From NCBI GenBank assembly GCA_028724545.1, contig JAQYCU010000029.1, forward strand, positions 1 to 53,337: a DNA stretch of 53,337 nt, given 5' to 3'. Shown here piece by piece: positions 23,784-33,111 of the stretch (position 1 is the first letter of the stretch; every line of letters begins with the position of its first letter). The notes under the pieces are model-generated. The model had not been told where the DNA came from. It worked only from the letters and a program-made list of their open reading frames with translations, and ran no database searches. The DNA is from a bacterium (GTDB lineage Bacteria > Bacillota > Clostridia > Lachnospirales > Lachnospiraceae). The translations under genes and the position numbers were made by a program.

Positions 23784-25187
23784 GTGGAAAACAAAACAGA
23801 AAAGAAAAAAGAAAACGGAACAAAAAACAAAATGGCAGTGATGTCCGTAGGAAAACTGATGCTGTCAATGGGCATTCCGATGATATTATCGATGATGCTG
23901 CAGGCAGTCTATAATATTGTGGATAGCGCATTCGTGTCGAATATTCCCGGAGTGGGAGAAGCAGCCTTAAATGCCCTGACACTGGCTTTTCCGGTGCAGA
24001 TGTTGATGGTTGCTGTTTCCATAGGAACCGGTGTTGGTGCGAATGCACTTCTTTCCAGAAACCTAGGACAGGGCGATACCAGAAAAGCAAGCCAGGCAGC
24101 AGGCAATGCCGTTTTTCTGGCAACGGTTATTTACCTTGTCTTTCTGATTTTTGGATTTTTCGGGGCAAAAGCATATATTCTTTCCCAATCCGAAAACAAA
24201 ATGATTGTAGAGATGGCAACAGAATATCTGAAAATCTGCTGCGTTTTGTCCTTTGGTATTGTCTATTTTTCGATTTTTGAAAAGTTATTGCAGGCGACAG
24301 GCAACTCACTGTATTCGACAATTGCTCAGGTAGCAGGTGCAATCGTGAATATTATACTGGACCCGGTTCTTATCTATGGATGGCTTGGCCTGTCGGCAAT
24401 GGGAGTGAAGGGAGCAGCTCTCGCAACCGTCATCGGACAGTGCGTGTCCTTTGTCTGCGCCTTTTTATTTCATATCCGGTACAACAAAGAAATTGCCAAC
24501 AAGCCGGAATATCTCCGTCCGTCCCTGCCAGTCATCAAGGGCATTTATATGATTGGCCTGCCGGCAATTATTGCGCAGGCACTGATGTCCTTTATGACCT
24601 ATTTCCTAAATATCATTTTCGGCAGAATAGGGGAAAATGTGGTAACAGCGTACGGACTGTATTACAAAATCCAGCAGTTTATTCTGTTCGCTGCGTTTGG
24701 ACTCAGAGATGCCATCACGCCAATCCTTTCTTATAACTATGGAATGCGAAGCAAAAAGAGGGTGCGTGACGGTATCCGGTATGGCATGCTGTATACACTT
24801 GCCATTATGCTGGCAGGTTTACTTGCGCTGGAAATTTTCGCAGAGCCAATTTCGTCGGTATTTGCTCTGACGGGAGAGACGGAGAGTTTGTGCATTAGTG
24901 CAATTCGCATTATCTCGTTGAGTTACTTATTTGCAGGTGCAAACATTGCATTTCAGGGGATTTTCCAGGCGTTGGAAAGTGGTGTCGAGTCTTTGGTCAT
25001 ATCTGTCTGCAGACAGTTTTTGTTTGTTCTGCCGGTAGCGTGGGGACTGACCGAACTGGTGCTAAGTGGATTTTCGTATACGGGAATTATTTGGATAACA
25101 TTCCTGGTTGCCGAAACGTTGTCCGTTATCGTTGCGCTTCATTTTATGAAACGTGTCAGCCGGCAAAAAATCAAAAATCTGCAATAA
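23784..25187 (+). CDS. MATE-family multidrug/organic cation efflux protein
   Basis: 467 residues with about 12 membrane helices in two pseudo-symmetric halves. The family opening is clear: GKLMLSMGIPMILSMMLQAVYNIVDSAFV, with the conserved MxxxxxYxxVD pattern, followed by GTGVGANALLSRNLGQGD. MATE proteins export drugs or metabolites in exchange for Na+ or H+. The start is GTG 23784 with GAGGGAAG upstream. A Lys-rich N-terminal tail precedes the first helix. It has its own promoter and an attenuator-like hairpin, which suggests ligand- or translation-dependent control, though no known riboswitch is recognised. The substrate cannot be told from sequence. Confidence 0.9.
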   Translation: MENKTEKKKENGTKNKMAVMSVGKLMLSMGIPMILSMMLQAVYNIVDSAFVSNIPGVGEAALNALTLAFPVQMLMVAVSIGTGVGANALLSRNLGQGDTRKASQAAGNAVFLATVIYLVFLIFGFFGAKAYILSQSENKMIVEMATEYLKICCVLSFGIVYFSIFEKLLQATGNSLYSTIAQVAGAIVNIILDPVLIYGWLGLSAMGVKGAALATVIGQCVSFVCAFLFHIRYNKEIANKPEYLRPSLPVIKGIYMIGLPAIIAQALMSFMTYFLNIIFGRIGENVVTAYGLYYKIQQFILFAAFGLRDAITPILSYNYGMRSKKRVRDGIRYGMLYTLAIMLAGLLALEIFAEPISSVFALTGETESLCISAIRIISLSYLFAGANIAFQGIFQALESGVESLVISVCRQFLFVLPVAWGLTELVLSGFSYTGIIWITFLVAETLSVIVALHFMKRVSRQKIKNLQ

Positions 25188-25668
25188 AAGCAGGAAAACT
25201 GCCCATAAAAAATATACAAAAATTACACACGATTGTTGAAAATAATAATGATTTTGTTGAAATTTAAAGTTTTTTCAATGCAAAGATGAAAAAATGTACA
25301 AAAAAGGTATTGCATTTTTGCGCAAATATGTTAATATTTGAGTAGATTATGTAGATACGTTAAAAACCAGAGAGAAAGAAATGGCAATGCTATCTGCCTT
25401 TTTTATTGCCATTTTTAAAACAAAAACATAGGAAGCATACAAAGAGAACTGGCAAAACGATGTCGGTTGTTTCTTTGTTCGCATAAAACTACTCATGTAA
25501 TGGTGCAGCTTTTTACTGGAGGTGTACACATTCTTGAATTTGCCGGTATCCCGGTATGCTGAAAATATCAGGATGCAGATTCGGAAAATAAATAAAGAAG
25601 GGAGATGGAAAGCAGAAAAAAGAGTAGCAAAGAGAAACAAACAGTAAAAAAAGAGAGGAGAAAAAACG
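25188..25668 (+). other. Intergenic region upstream of the cellulase
   Basis: About 480 bp without a gene. A palindrome CAAATAT-GTTA-ATATTTG (25322-25339) is a possible operator, with TTGCAT 17 nt upstream of AATATT as a weak promoter near it. A hairpin AATGGCAAT (25380-25388) with ATTGCCATT (25405-25413) followed by TTTT resembles a terminator or attenuator in the long leader. The ribosome binding site GGAG (25657-25660) precedes a TTG start at 25669. Confidence 0.5.
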
Positions 25669-26178
25669 TTGAAAAAAAGAATAGGAAAAATTTGTGCATT
25701 TGTCCTGACGTTAGCATTAGTATTAACTTCTGTTGCGTGACCGGATGTACAGAAGGCTTCTGCGGCAGTAACACCGCCGGCAGATAATTTAGTTGAAAAA
25801 AGTATTTTATCAGTATCAGGTGATGCATTAGTATCAAATGATACATCACATGACGGAGAGGAATATAAAGGTTATCTCCAATCGATTGATATCGGTGCTG
25901 CAACCGGTGACTACTTCAAAGTAACCTATAAGTCAGAAGCAGAACTGAAATCTACCGACGAAATTGTTACATTCCAGCCGTATGACACAGAGTGGGGAGG
26001 CTGGCAGCAGAATATTATTACCGTTGGTAATTCACAGTTAGACAGTGAAAAAGGGGAATATGTTGCCTATATCAAGATTAGTGATATCAAAGCTTCTTAT
26101 ACAGGCTCTTACACATTACAAGGAATCAATCTTGGTTTCTGTCAGAAAGAGCCGGCTGTTACACTGACCGGTCTGTAT
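25669..26178 (+). pseudogene. N-terminal part of GH5 cellulase: signal peptide broken by in-frame TGA
   Basis: From TTG 25669 (GGAG 8 bp upstream) the frame reads MKKRIGKICAFVLTLALVL then TSVA, a textbook Sec signal peptide. Codon 24 (25738-25740) is TGA. The same frame then continues without a stop: PDVQKASAAVTPPADN (signal cleavage region ASA-A) and a beta-sandwich, carbohydrate-binding-like domain (about residues 40-165), straight into the 26179 frame. One base change would restore a sense codon. Either this strain has a nonsense mutation, the assembly has an error, or the TGA is read through. Confidence 0.8.
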
Positions 26179-29100
26179 ATGGCAACCATCGAAGACCCGG
26201 GAGAGGAGCCGAGCGAAGATGAATTAAATGAGCAGGCAGTAACGATTCCAAGTACAGAGGGTGACCATAATGACGGTCATGAAACACTTCAGGAATTCAA
26301 ATTGTCTGACTTTGCAGCTGTAAACTCAAACCTGACACTCAGTACAATCGGCAGTGCAAAGGTAACGGTTTATATTCATGTTAAAAAGTGTTCGATTTAT
26401 TCCAGATTAAAAGTACGTGGTGGAAACCTTGACTCTGAAAGTGGTAAGGGTAATTTCTCAAATAAGGAATTAATCGGAAAGAAATGTACGACAGGTGCCG
26501 GTAAGAATAATCCATATGCGCTGCATGCAGGATATCGTACAACCGGTGGCTATGGTTCCGGACAGGGTGTAGCAGAGAGTGGAAATTACAAATTCTATGA
26601 CACCAGTGTGGACAAGGCAAATAAAAATACCAGCATTGCATCAACAGACGATTCCAACGGAATCCGTCTGACCCGTATGACAAATGATGTAGAAGCATAC
26701 ATTATCGGTATCGTATTTGGCTCCGTAGGTTCTGTTTCCATTAGTGAAGATGGTACGATTACAAAAGGATTTGACCCATCGAAAATCACATTAGAGTCAA
26801 CAAGTTATGATGACAGTGACCTTACAGATGCTGAATATGAAGATGCATATGCAGAAGCAATTGAGCAGGCAAAGAAAGAAGCTGCAGCAGCAAGAGCAGG
26901 ATTAAAATCAGCAATTGATGCGTGCAAATCTTTCACAGAAGATGATTATGAAGCAGAATCACTTGCAGCAGTAAAAGCAGCTATTCCGGCAGCAGAAGAA
27001 GTTTATGCGAAGGAAAGTGCTAAGAAAGCTGAGTATCGTGCAGCAAGAGATACTTTGGAAAATGTGCGTGCAACCCTTGTGCCTAAGATGACAACAGAGG
27101 AAGGCAATCCAAAAGATTTCCGTGTATTAAGCAAATCTGATGTTATCAAGGAAATGGGAGCCGGCATCAACTTAGGTAATACGATGGATGGTGGTTTAAA
27201 TAACGCTTCCGAAACAAGCTGGCAGGCATACAAAACAACCAAAGCGTATATCAAAGCATTACATGATGCAGGTTACAATACTGTGCGTGTTCCTGTAACC
27301 TGGAATGGTTATATCAATGATGATTATACCATCGATGAAACATGGATGAACCGTGTACAGGAAATCGTTGATTACTGTATTGACCAGGATATGTACTGTA
27401 TCATCAATATTCACCATGATGGTGCTGCAAACCACGACAACCGTGGCAACAACCCGGCATGCTGGCTGAATACTTATGCAGATGATATCGAGGGAGTATA
27501 TCAGAAGTTTTCAGGAACGTGGAAAACGATTGCAAATCGTTTTAAAGATTATGACGAGCATTTGATTTTTGAATCTATGAATGAGGTAACAGATGCTCAC
27601 GATGGAACAGCAAACGAAGATACAGAAGTTTTAAATAACTTAAACCAGATTTTTGTAAATGCCGTTCGTTCAACCGGTTCTAACAATACAAAACGTTGGC
27701 TGGCATTCACAGGACGTTTTGCAACATTTAACACCGGTCTGACAATGCCGGCTGACCCATTGGCAAGTGCAGAGGCAGAAACATCACGTCTGATGTTCTC
27801 TGTACATATCTACAAAGACAACAGTTCTGTAAGATGGACATACAGCCAGTTAAAGACATGGCAGAGTTCTCTTAGCAGCACAGTTAAGAATGTAGGAAAC
27901 TTATCGAACGAAATTCCAATTTACGTTGGTGAGTATGGTGTAAGACAGCAGGCACAGTCTGGTTCAGAAACAGGATATAACAACACAGAAAGAGCATTAA
28001 ACAGTGAGTTTGTCAACGCTGTATGTAAATTCTATGGTGTATGTCCGGTTGTATGGGACCAGGGTGATGGAAACTATGTTACAACAGAAACAAACACAGG
28101 ATTGTTCAATTACTGGAACCGTCCGTCATTGAAACCGGTTTACGCTGATACGATTGAAGGTATGATGCGTGGTACTTATGTTGATGAAAACAGTGATTTA
28201 GGTACATTGATTTCCGGTATTTACACAAGCTATGGTCATGCTTCTACAAGTGACAATGGTGTATCTGTAAATCCGACTATCACGGAAATTACAGATATTG
28301 ATACAGATGCCAGTGTTACAATGAAAGCAGGCGAGCACAAGACATTGACAGCTACCGTAGCACCAGAAGAAACAAATGACGTGCTTCTGTGGAGCACAGA
28401 TGATGATGCTATTGTTACAGTATCAAATGGAAGACTCCATGCAAAAGGAGCAGGTGTTACTACAATTCATGCTTATTCACAGAGTGGCTCAGCTAAAAAA
28501 GATATTAAAGTAGTTGTAAGTCCAAGTGGAAAAGAAACAGCTACGGCAGTTAAGACAGATAAGGCATATTATGAAGTAGAAGAAGGAAAACAGGTTACCA
28601 TCAAAACTTCTCTTCTTCCAGCCGACAGCAAAGATGCAGTTACTTACACATCTTCTAATACAGAGGTTGCTACCGTAAGCAGTACCGGTATCGTAACTGC
28701 TGAAGCAGCAGGAAATGCTTATATCATTGTTACGGCAGCAAGTGGTGTCAGCACAATTGTTAATATCCACGTAACAAAGAGTGGTTCAACAAGTTCTATC
28801 AATGTAGCATTACATGTATTAATTAATGGTAGAACAGAAAGAGGTGCTTCTGTAGCACTGACAGGTGACGGACAGTATACGGTATCTTATGATATGTCTG
28901 AACAGCTTTCTGACGCAGGTGCAGCAGCAGGTCTGACGGAACTGAAAGATATGACAGCTGTTTATATCAAAGACTTAAATACATTAAAGCCTTTAGCAGA
29001 AAAAGCACAGATTCGTTATGACAAGGTTGTTGTTAACGACCAGGAATTAACCATTACGAAAACAGACTTTAAAGATGCGATTAAATCAAACGGACAGTTT

Positions 29101-30345
29101 GATACAAATGACCCGATTAATGGATGGGACGGAAGTGCAGTAAAAGAAGTTGTAACAGATTCTAAGACACATACCGTAAGCTTTGATGGTATTGAGAATC
29201 CAACAAAGATTTCCGTTACATTTACGATTCAGGGAATGAAGTTCTTCCCAACAAGTGAGAAGAAGAATGAAGCAACAAAGATGACGGCAACAGGTGAAGA
29301 CAAGATTACAATTCCTGCAGTAGGTGATTCTGTAGAAGTTGAGCTTTCATTAAAGCCTGCAGATACAGATTCTTATGTAACATTCTACTCTACAAATTCT
29401 TCTGTTATTGCAGTAGATAATACAGCACAGAAGGTAGATGAAAACGGAAATGTAACCATCAGCCTGACAGCTGTTAGTGATGGTGTTGCAACGATTACAG
29501 CGATTACAGAAAACGGATTAAAGGTATTCTATACCGTAGGTGTAGGCGATAAGGAATTATCTGACCCGACTGACCCAACACCAGGTGGACTGGACGGTTC
29601 AGAGCCAGAAGAACCAGAAAATCCAGACCCAGGAACAGACCCAGAACCGGGAACTGACCCAGAACCGGGAACTGACCCAGAACCAGGAACGGACCCAGAA
29701 CCGGGAACAGACCCAACGCCGGGAGAGGACCCAACACCGGGAACTGACCCAGATAACGGAAATAATTCCGATAAACCGGGAACACAGAATCCGGGTGGAA
29801 CAAACACGGTAACGAAAAAGGCACAGACGATTACAGTAGTAAAAACACTTAGCAAAGTACTCGGAAGCAAGAAGTTCAATCTTGGTGCCAAAGCAGCCGG
29901 TAAATTATCTTATGCAACTTCAGATGCCAAAGTGGCAACTGTAGATGCAAATGGTAATGTAACCGTAAAGAAATACGGAATTGCTAATATTACAGTAACA
30001 GCAGCTGCAACAGGAACATATCAGGCAGCAAAAACAGTCTGTGTTCTGAAAGTAGTACCAAAAGCTGTTAAGATAAGCAAAGTAAAAGCAATCAAGGGTA
30101 AGAAAGCAAAAGTAACATGGAAGAGTAACAAGACAGTTACCGGTTACCAGATTGTTTATGCAAAAGACAAGAAGTTTAAGAAATCCGTGAAGAAAGTAAC
30201 AGTAAGCAAAGGCAAATCAAAATCTAAGGTAATTAAGAAGTTGAAAAAAGGTAATTGCTATGTGAAGATTCGTGCTTACAAGAAAGTTGGCAAGACAAAA
30301 CTTTACGGTGGCTATTCAAAAGTTAAGAAAGTAAAAGTAAAATAA
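26179..30345 (+). CDS. Multidomain GH5 cellulase (endoglucanase), missing its signal peptide
   Basis: The uninterrupted frame gives 1388 residues; with the part before the TGA the full product would be about 1558. Order in full-length numbering: two beta-rich carbohydrate-binding-like regions (40-370), a helical Ala/Glu-rich spacer (about 385-475), a GH5 catalytic domain (about 480-835) starting INLGNTMDGG with acid/base Glu in FESMNEV (near 636) and nucleophile Glu in VGEYGV (near 754), two BIG2 domains, a further beta domain, a third BIG2, a DPEPGT linker, and a basic Ig/FN3-like C-terminus likely to hold it on the cell surface. No ribosome binding site precedes ATG 26179, so this start is only where the open frame begins. 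It hydrolyses beta-1,4-glucans if secreted. Confidence 0.85.
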   Translation: MATIEDPGEEPSEDELNEQAVTIPSTEGDHNDGHETLQEFKLSDFAAVNSNLTLSTIGSAKVTVYIHVKKCSIYSRLKVRGGNLDSESGKGNFSNKELIGKKCTTGAGKNNPYALHAGYRTTGGYGSGQGVAESGNYKFYDTSVDKANKNTSIASTDDSNGIRLTRMTNDVEAYIIGIVFGSVGSVSISEDGTITKGFDPSKITLESTSYDDSDLTDAEYEDAYAEAIEQAKKEAAAARAGLKSAIDACKSFTEDDYEAESLAAVKAAIPAAEEVYAKESAKKAEYRAARDTLENVRATLVPKMTTEEGNPKDFRVLSKSDVIKEMGAGINLGNTMDGGLNNASETSWQAYKTTKAYIKALHDAGYNTVRVPVTWNGYINDDYTIDETWMNRVQEIVDYCIDQDMYCIINIHHDGAANHDNRGNNPACWLNTYADDIEGVYQKFSGTWKTIANRFKDYDEHLIFESMNEVTDAHDGTANEDTEVLNNLNQIFVNAVRSTGSNNTKRWLAFTGRFATFNTGLTMPADPLASAEAETSRLMFSVHIYKDNSSVRWTYSQLKTWQSSLSSTVKNVGNLSNEIPIYVGEYGVRQQAQSGSETGYNNTERALNSEFVNAVCKFYGVCPVVWDQGDGNYVTTETNTGLFNYWNRPSLKPVYADTIEGMMRGTYVDENSDLGTLISGIYTSYGHASTSDNGVSVNPTITEITDIDTDASVTMKAGEHKTLTATVAPEETNDVLLWSTDDDAIVTVSNGRLHAKGAGVTTIHAYSQSGSAKKDIKVVVSPSGKETATAVKTDKAYYEVEEGKQVTIKTSLLPADSKDAVTYTSSNTEVATVSSTGIVTAEAAGNAYIIVTAASGVSTIVNIHVTKSGSTSSINVALHVLINGRTERGASVALTGDGQYTVSYDMSEQLSDAGAAAGLTELKDMTAVYIKDLNTLKPLAEKAQIRYDKVVVNDQELTITKTDFKDAIKSNGQFDTNDPINGWDGSAVKEVVTDSKTHTVSFDGIENPTKISVTFTIQGMKFFPTSEKKNEATKMTATGEDKITIPAVGDSVEVELSLKPADTDSYVTFYSTNSSVIAVDNTAQKVDENGNVTISLTAVSDGVATITAITENGLKVFYTVGVGDKELSDPTDPTPGGLDGSEPEEPENPDPGTDPEPGTDPEPGTDPEPGTDPEPGTDPTPGEDPTPGTDPDNGNNSDKPGTQNPGGTNTVTKKAQTITVVKTLSKVLGSKKFNLGAKAAGKLSYATSDAKVATVDANGNVTVKKYGIANITVTAAATGTYQAAKTVCVLKVVPKAVKISKVKAIKGKKAKVTWKSNKTVTGYQIVYAKDKKFKKSVKKVTVSKGKSKSKVIKKLKKGNCYVKIRAYKKVGKTKLYGGYSKVKKVKVK
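29638..29745 (+). repeat. 18-bp coding repeats (DPEPGT linker)
   Basis: Six 18-bp units encode DPEPGT, with DPTPGE and DPTPGT variants at the end. Units 1 and 2 are identical. It links the catalytic part to the C-terminal wall-associated domain and could vary in number by slippage. Confidence 0.9.
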
Positions 30346-30395
30346 AGACAGCAGCTGCATTGCAATAGAAGCAGTGAACACTGTCACAAAACAGG

Positions 30396-30432
30396 AACAG
30401 CCCCTGCCGGGAATGGCAGGGGCTGTTCTTTG
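30396..30432. terminator. Terminator after the cellulase
   Basis: A 13-bp stem AACAGCCCCTGCC (30396-30408) with 30415-30427, GGGAAT loop, then CTTTGTTG. It separates the cellulase from the convergent leucine-rich-repeat genes and may work in both directions; the T-runs are short. Confidence 0.85.
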
Positions 30433-30479
30433 TTGAATTGTTAAATTGTCAGAATTACAATAGCAAAATGGATTGATTC

Positions 30480-31715
30480 TTAGTATCGAATCTTCTCTTT
30501 GCCGGTTACATTTTTGTAAACCAGCTTTTTGCCTGCATAAATCTTAGCTTTCTTGATGCTTGTTTTCATCAGCTGCTTTTTCAGCGATTTGGCTACTTTT
30601 TTATTCTTGACATATAGTTTGATACCCTTTGGACAATCTTTGAAAATCGTTCCTTTTTTCACAAACTTTGGAGCTGTTTTTGTGTTACGGAAAGTGATTT
30701 TCTTTAATTTTATGCAATTTTCAAAGGTGCTGGTACCAATAGAACGTAAATTCTTTGGTAATACTACTTCTTTTAAAGATGTGCAATCTCTAAAAACAGT
30801 CGAGCCAAAATAAGTTACGCTGTCGGGTATGACTATCTTTTTAAATTTTGCTCCGTCAAATGCATAGTCTTCTATTTTTTTCAGATGCTTAGGAAGCGTC
30901 AGTTTTTCTAAGCCAGAATCGGAGAAACTGAATTCCCCAATGGTTTTTAACTGCTTTGGCAATTTTACAGTAGTCAATTTCGCTGTATTGGAAAATGTGT
31001 GTGAACGAAGTTTTTTAATCTGTGTTTTTTCCATATTCACTGTCTTCAAGTTTTCGCAAGAGGAAAAAGTACTCTGACTAATGGCTGTTACACTTTTTGG
31101 CAACGTGATTTTCTTTACAACGCGATTTGAATTAAAGGAACAAATTTTGGTTGTGCCTTCAGCAACCGTGTAGTTTTCCGGTATTGCCAGTGGCAGGCAC
31201 ATAACGGTTGGCTCCTTTTTTGAATACAGAGCATTATTCTTTTCATAGTAATACTTCTGGTCTGCCGGTACAGTTATCTTTACGTTACTTCCTACAGTTA
31301 TATAAATGAATTCTGCATTTTTCGGAATATTGATACTTTTCAAATTTGGAAGAAGCTTGGAACTCACAGAAACAGCTTCTATCGTGTCCGGCAAAATAAT
31401 ATGCTGGATTTTGCTAACAGGAGCGTTCCGGTTTTCAGTGGCAAGGTCTGATGCAAAATATCCTGTTACTGGATATTTTTTCCCTTCAAAAGTAATGCTT
31501 TCCGGAAGTACGAGCGTATCACCGGTTATTTTTTCTTCCCAAAACTGTGCTTTGTTGTCTTTAAAATCAATATTGTAACAAATATTATCTACCCAATAGA
31601 GTGCATTAATGCCGTCATAATCAGGAATGTAAGTTACGGCATTTGCTATGCTTGTGCCAGACAGGCATAGTGCCATCATTAGTACAAAACTAATTGCTTT
31701 TTTCATAAATTTCAT
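30480..31715 (-). CDS. Secreted BspA-like leucine-rich-repeat protein, paralogue 1
   Basis: 411 residues. A Sec signal peptide (MKKAISFVLMMALCLSGTSIANA) precedes an N-terminal domain with WVDNICYNIDF and EGKKYPVTGYF motifs, then about seven LRR_5/BspA-type repeats of about 23 residues (pattern LPKxLKxIGxxxFxxxxxLxxVxxP), then a basic C-terminal tail KKAKIYAGKKLVYKNV shared by all three paralogues. BspA-like repeats mediate adhesion or protein binding at the cell surface. AAGGGGGG lies upstream of the ATG at 31713-31715; an ATG three codons later is also possible. It is the last of three tandem copies; it is nearest to the third in its N-terminal half. Confidence 0.88.
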   Translation of the reverse strand: MKFMKKAISFVLMMALCLSGTSIANAVTYIPDYDGINALYWVDNICYNIDFKDNKAQFWEEKITGDTLVLPESITFEGKKYPVTGYFASDLATENRNAPVSKIQHIILPDTIEAVSVSSKLLPNLKSINIPKNAEFIYITVGSNVKITVPADQKYYYEKNNALYSKKEPTVMCLPLAIPENYTVAEGTTKICSFNSNRVVKKITLPKSVTAISQSTFSSCENLKTVNMEKTQIKKLRSHTFSNTAKLTTVKLPKQLKTIGEFSFSDSGLEKLTLPKHLKKIEDYAFDGAKFKKIVIPDSVTYFGSTVFRDCTSLKEVVLPKNLRSIGTSTFENCIKLKKITFRNTKTAPKFVKKGTIFKDCPKGIKLYVKNKKVAKSLKKQLMKTSIKKAKIYAGKKLVYKNVTGKEKIRY

Positions 31716-31788
31716 CGATAAGCCCCCCTTATTTCGATATGGAATCGTATTCCATTTTTATTATATCCTTGTTTTTATGTGTATTATT

Positions 31789-33024
31789 TTAGTAGAAAAT
31801 CTTTATCTTCTCTTTGCCGGTTACATTTTTATAAACCAGTTTTTTGCCTGCATAAATCTTAGCTTTCTTGATGCTTGTTTTCATCAGCTGCTTTTTCAGT
31901 GATTTCGCTACTTTTTTGTTTTTGACATATAGTTTGATACCCTTTGAACAACCTTTGAAAATCGTCCCCTTTTTCACAAACTTCGGAGCTGTTTTTGTGT
32001 TACGGAAAGTGATTTTCTTTAATTTTTTGCAATTTGCAAAGGTGTTGACATTAACAGAACGTAATTTCTTTGGTATTATTACTTCCTTTAGCGATTTGCA
32101 GTTAGCAAAAGCATCAGAACCAATATGTGTCACACTGTCGGGTATAATTGCTTTTTTCAGATTTGTATTTTTAAATGCTCCGTATACTATCTTTTTTAAG
32201 TGTTTTGGGAAAGTAACTTTTTCTATGCCAGAATTATAGAAAGCATACGAGTGGATGGTTTCTAACTGCGCTGGCAGTTTTACGCTAGTCAGTTTAGAAG
32301 TAAACTCAAAAGCATTTTCCGAGAGTTTCTTTATCTGGCTTTTTTCCATATTGACTTCTTTTAACTTTCTGCAATAGGAAAAGATTCTATCATCAATAGT
32401 TGTTACACTTTTTGGAAAAGTAACTTTTTCTATGACCTGATTTCTGTTGAAAGAACAGACTTTGGTTGTGCCTTCAGCAATGGTGTAGTCTTTCGGAATT
32501 GACAATGGCATATACATCACAGTCGGCTCTTTTTTGAAATACAGGGCATTATTCTTTTCATAGAAGTATTTCTGGTCTGCCGGTACGGTTACTTTTATGT
32601 TGCTTCTTAATCTTGTATAAACAGCTTCTGCATTTTTAGGAATATTGAAACTTTCCAGATTTGGCAGAGTTCTGGTGTTTACAGAGATGCCTCTCATAGT
32701 ATCCGGAAAAACAATATGACGGACTTTGGAGATAGAAGCGTTATATCCGGTGCTGCTGTATGTAGTTACCGGATATTTCTTTCCTTTATAGGTAATGCTC
32801 TCCGGAATCACGAGTGTATCGCCGGATACGATATCGTTCTCATATGAGGCTGTTCCGGTAGTAAAATCAATCCTGTAAAAAATATCACCTACCTTCCAGA
32901 GCTTTGATATACCGTCGTCCTCTTCCGTATAGGATGCTGCGTTTGCCACATTTGCTACATTTGTACCAGACAGCAATAATGCTGCCATTAGTAAGAAACT
33001 ACTTGCTTTTTTAAAATATTTCAT
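31789..33024 (-). CDS. Secreted BspA-like leucine-rich-repeat protein, paralogue 2
   Basis: 411 residues from ATG 33022-33024, chosen because AAGGGGGGACTT precedes it; the frame extends 14 codons further up but that would cover the ribosome binding site. Signal peptide MKYFKKASSFLLMAALLLSG is identical to that of paralogue 3, followed by NVANVANAA, a small internal duplication. The same N-terminal domain, LRR_5 repeats and Lys-rich tail follow, with tail DNA nearly identical to both neighbours. It lacks recognisable wall-anchoring (LPxTG or SLH) motifs. The spacing to its neighbours is about 75-90 bp, and the spacers are themselves duplicated. Confidence 0.88.
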   Translation of the reverse strand: MKYFKKASSFLLMAALLLSGTNVANVANAASYTEEDDGISKLWKVGDIFYRIDFTTGTASYENDIVSGDTLVIPESITYKGKKYPVTTYSSTGYNASISKVRHIVFPDTMRGISVNTRTLPNLESFNIPKNAEAVYTRLRSNIKVTVPADQKYFYEKNNALYFKKEPTVMYMPLSIPKDYTIAEGTTKVCSFNRNQVIEKVTFPKSVTTIDDRIFSYCRKLKEVNMEKSQIKKLSENAFEFTSKLTSVKLPAQLETIHSYAFYNSGIEKVTFPKHLKKIVYGAFKNTNLKKAIIPDSVTHIGSDAFANCKSLKEVIIPKKLRSVNVNTFANCKKLKKITFRNTKTAPKFVKKGTIFKGCSKGIKLYVKNKKVAKSLKKQLMKTSIKKAKIYAGKKLVYKNVTGKEKIKIFY

Positions 33025-33111
33025 ATTTAAGTCCCCCCTTATTTTGTTACGGAATATGTATTCCATTTTTGTTATATCCTTGTTTTTATGTGTATTATTT
33101 TAGTAAAAACG

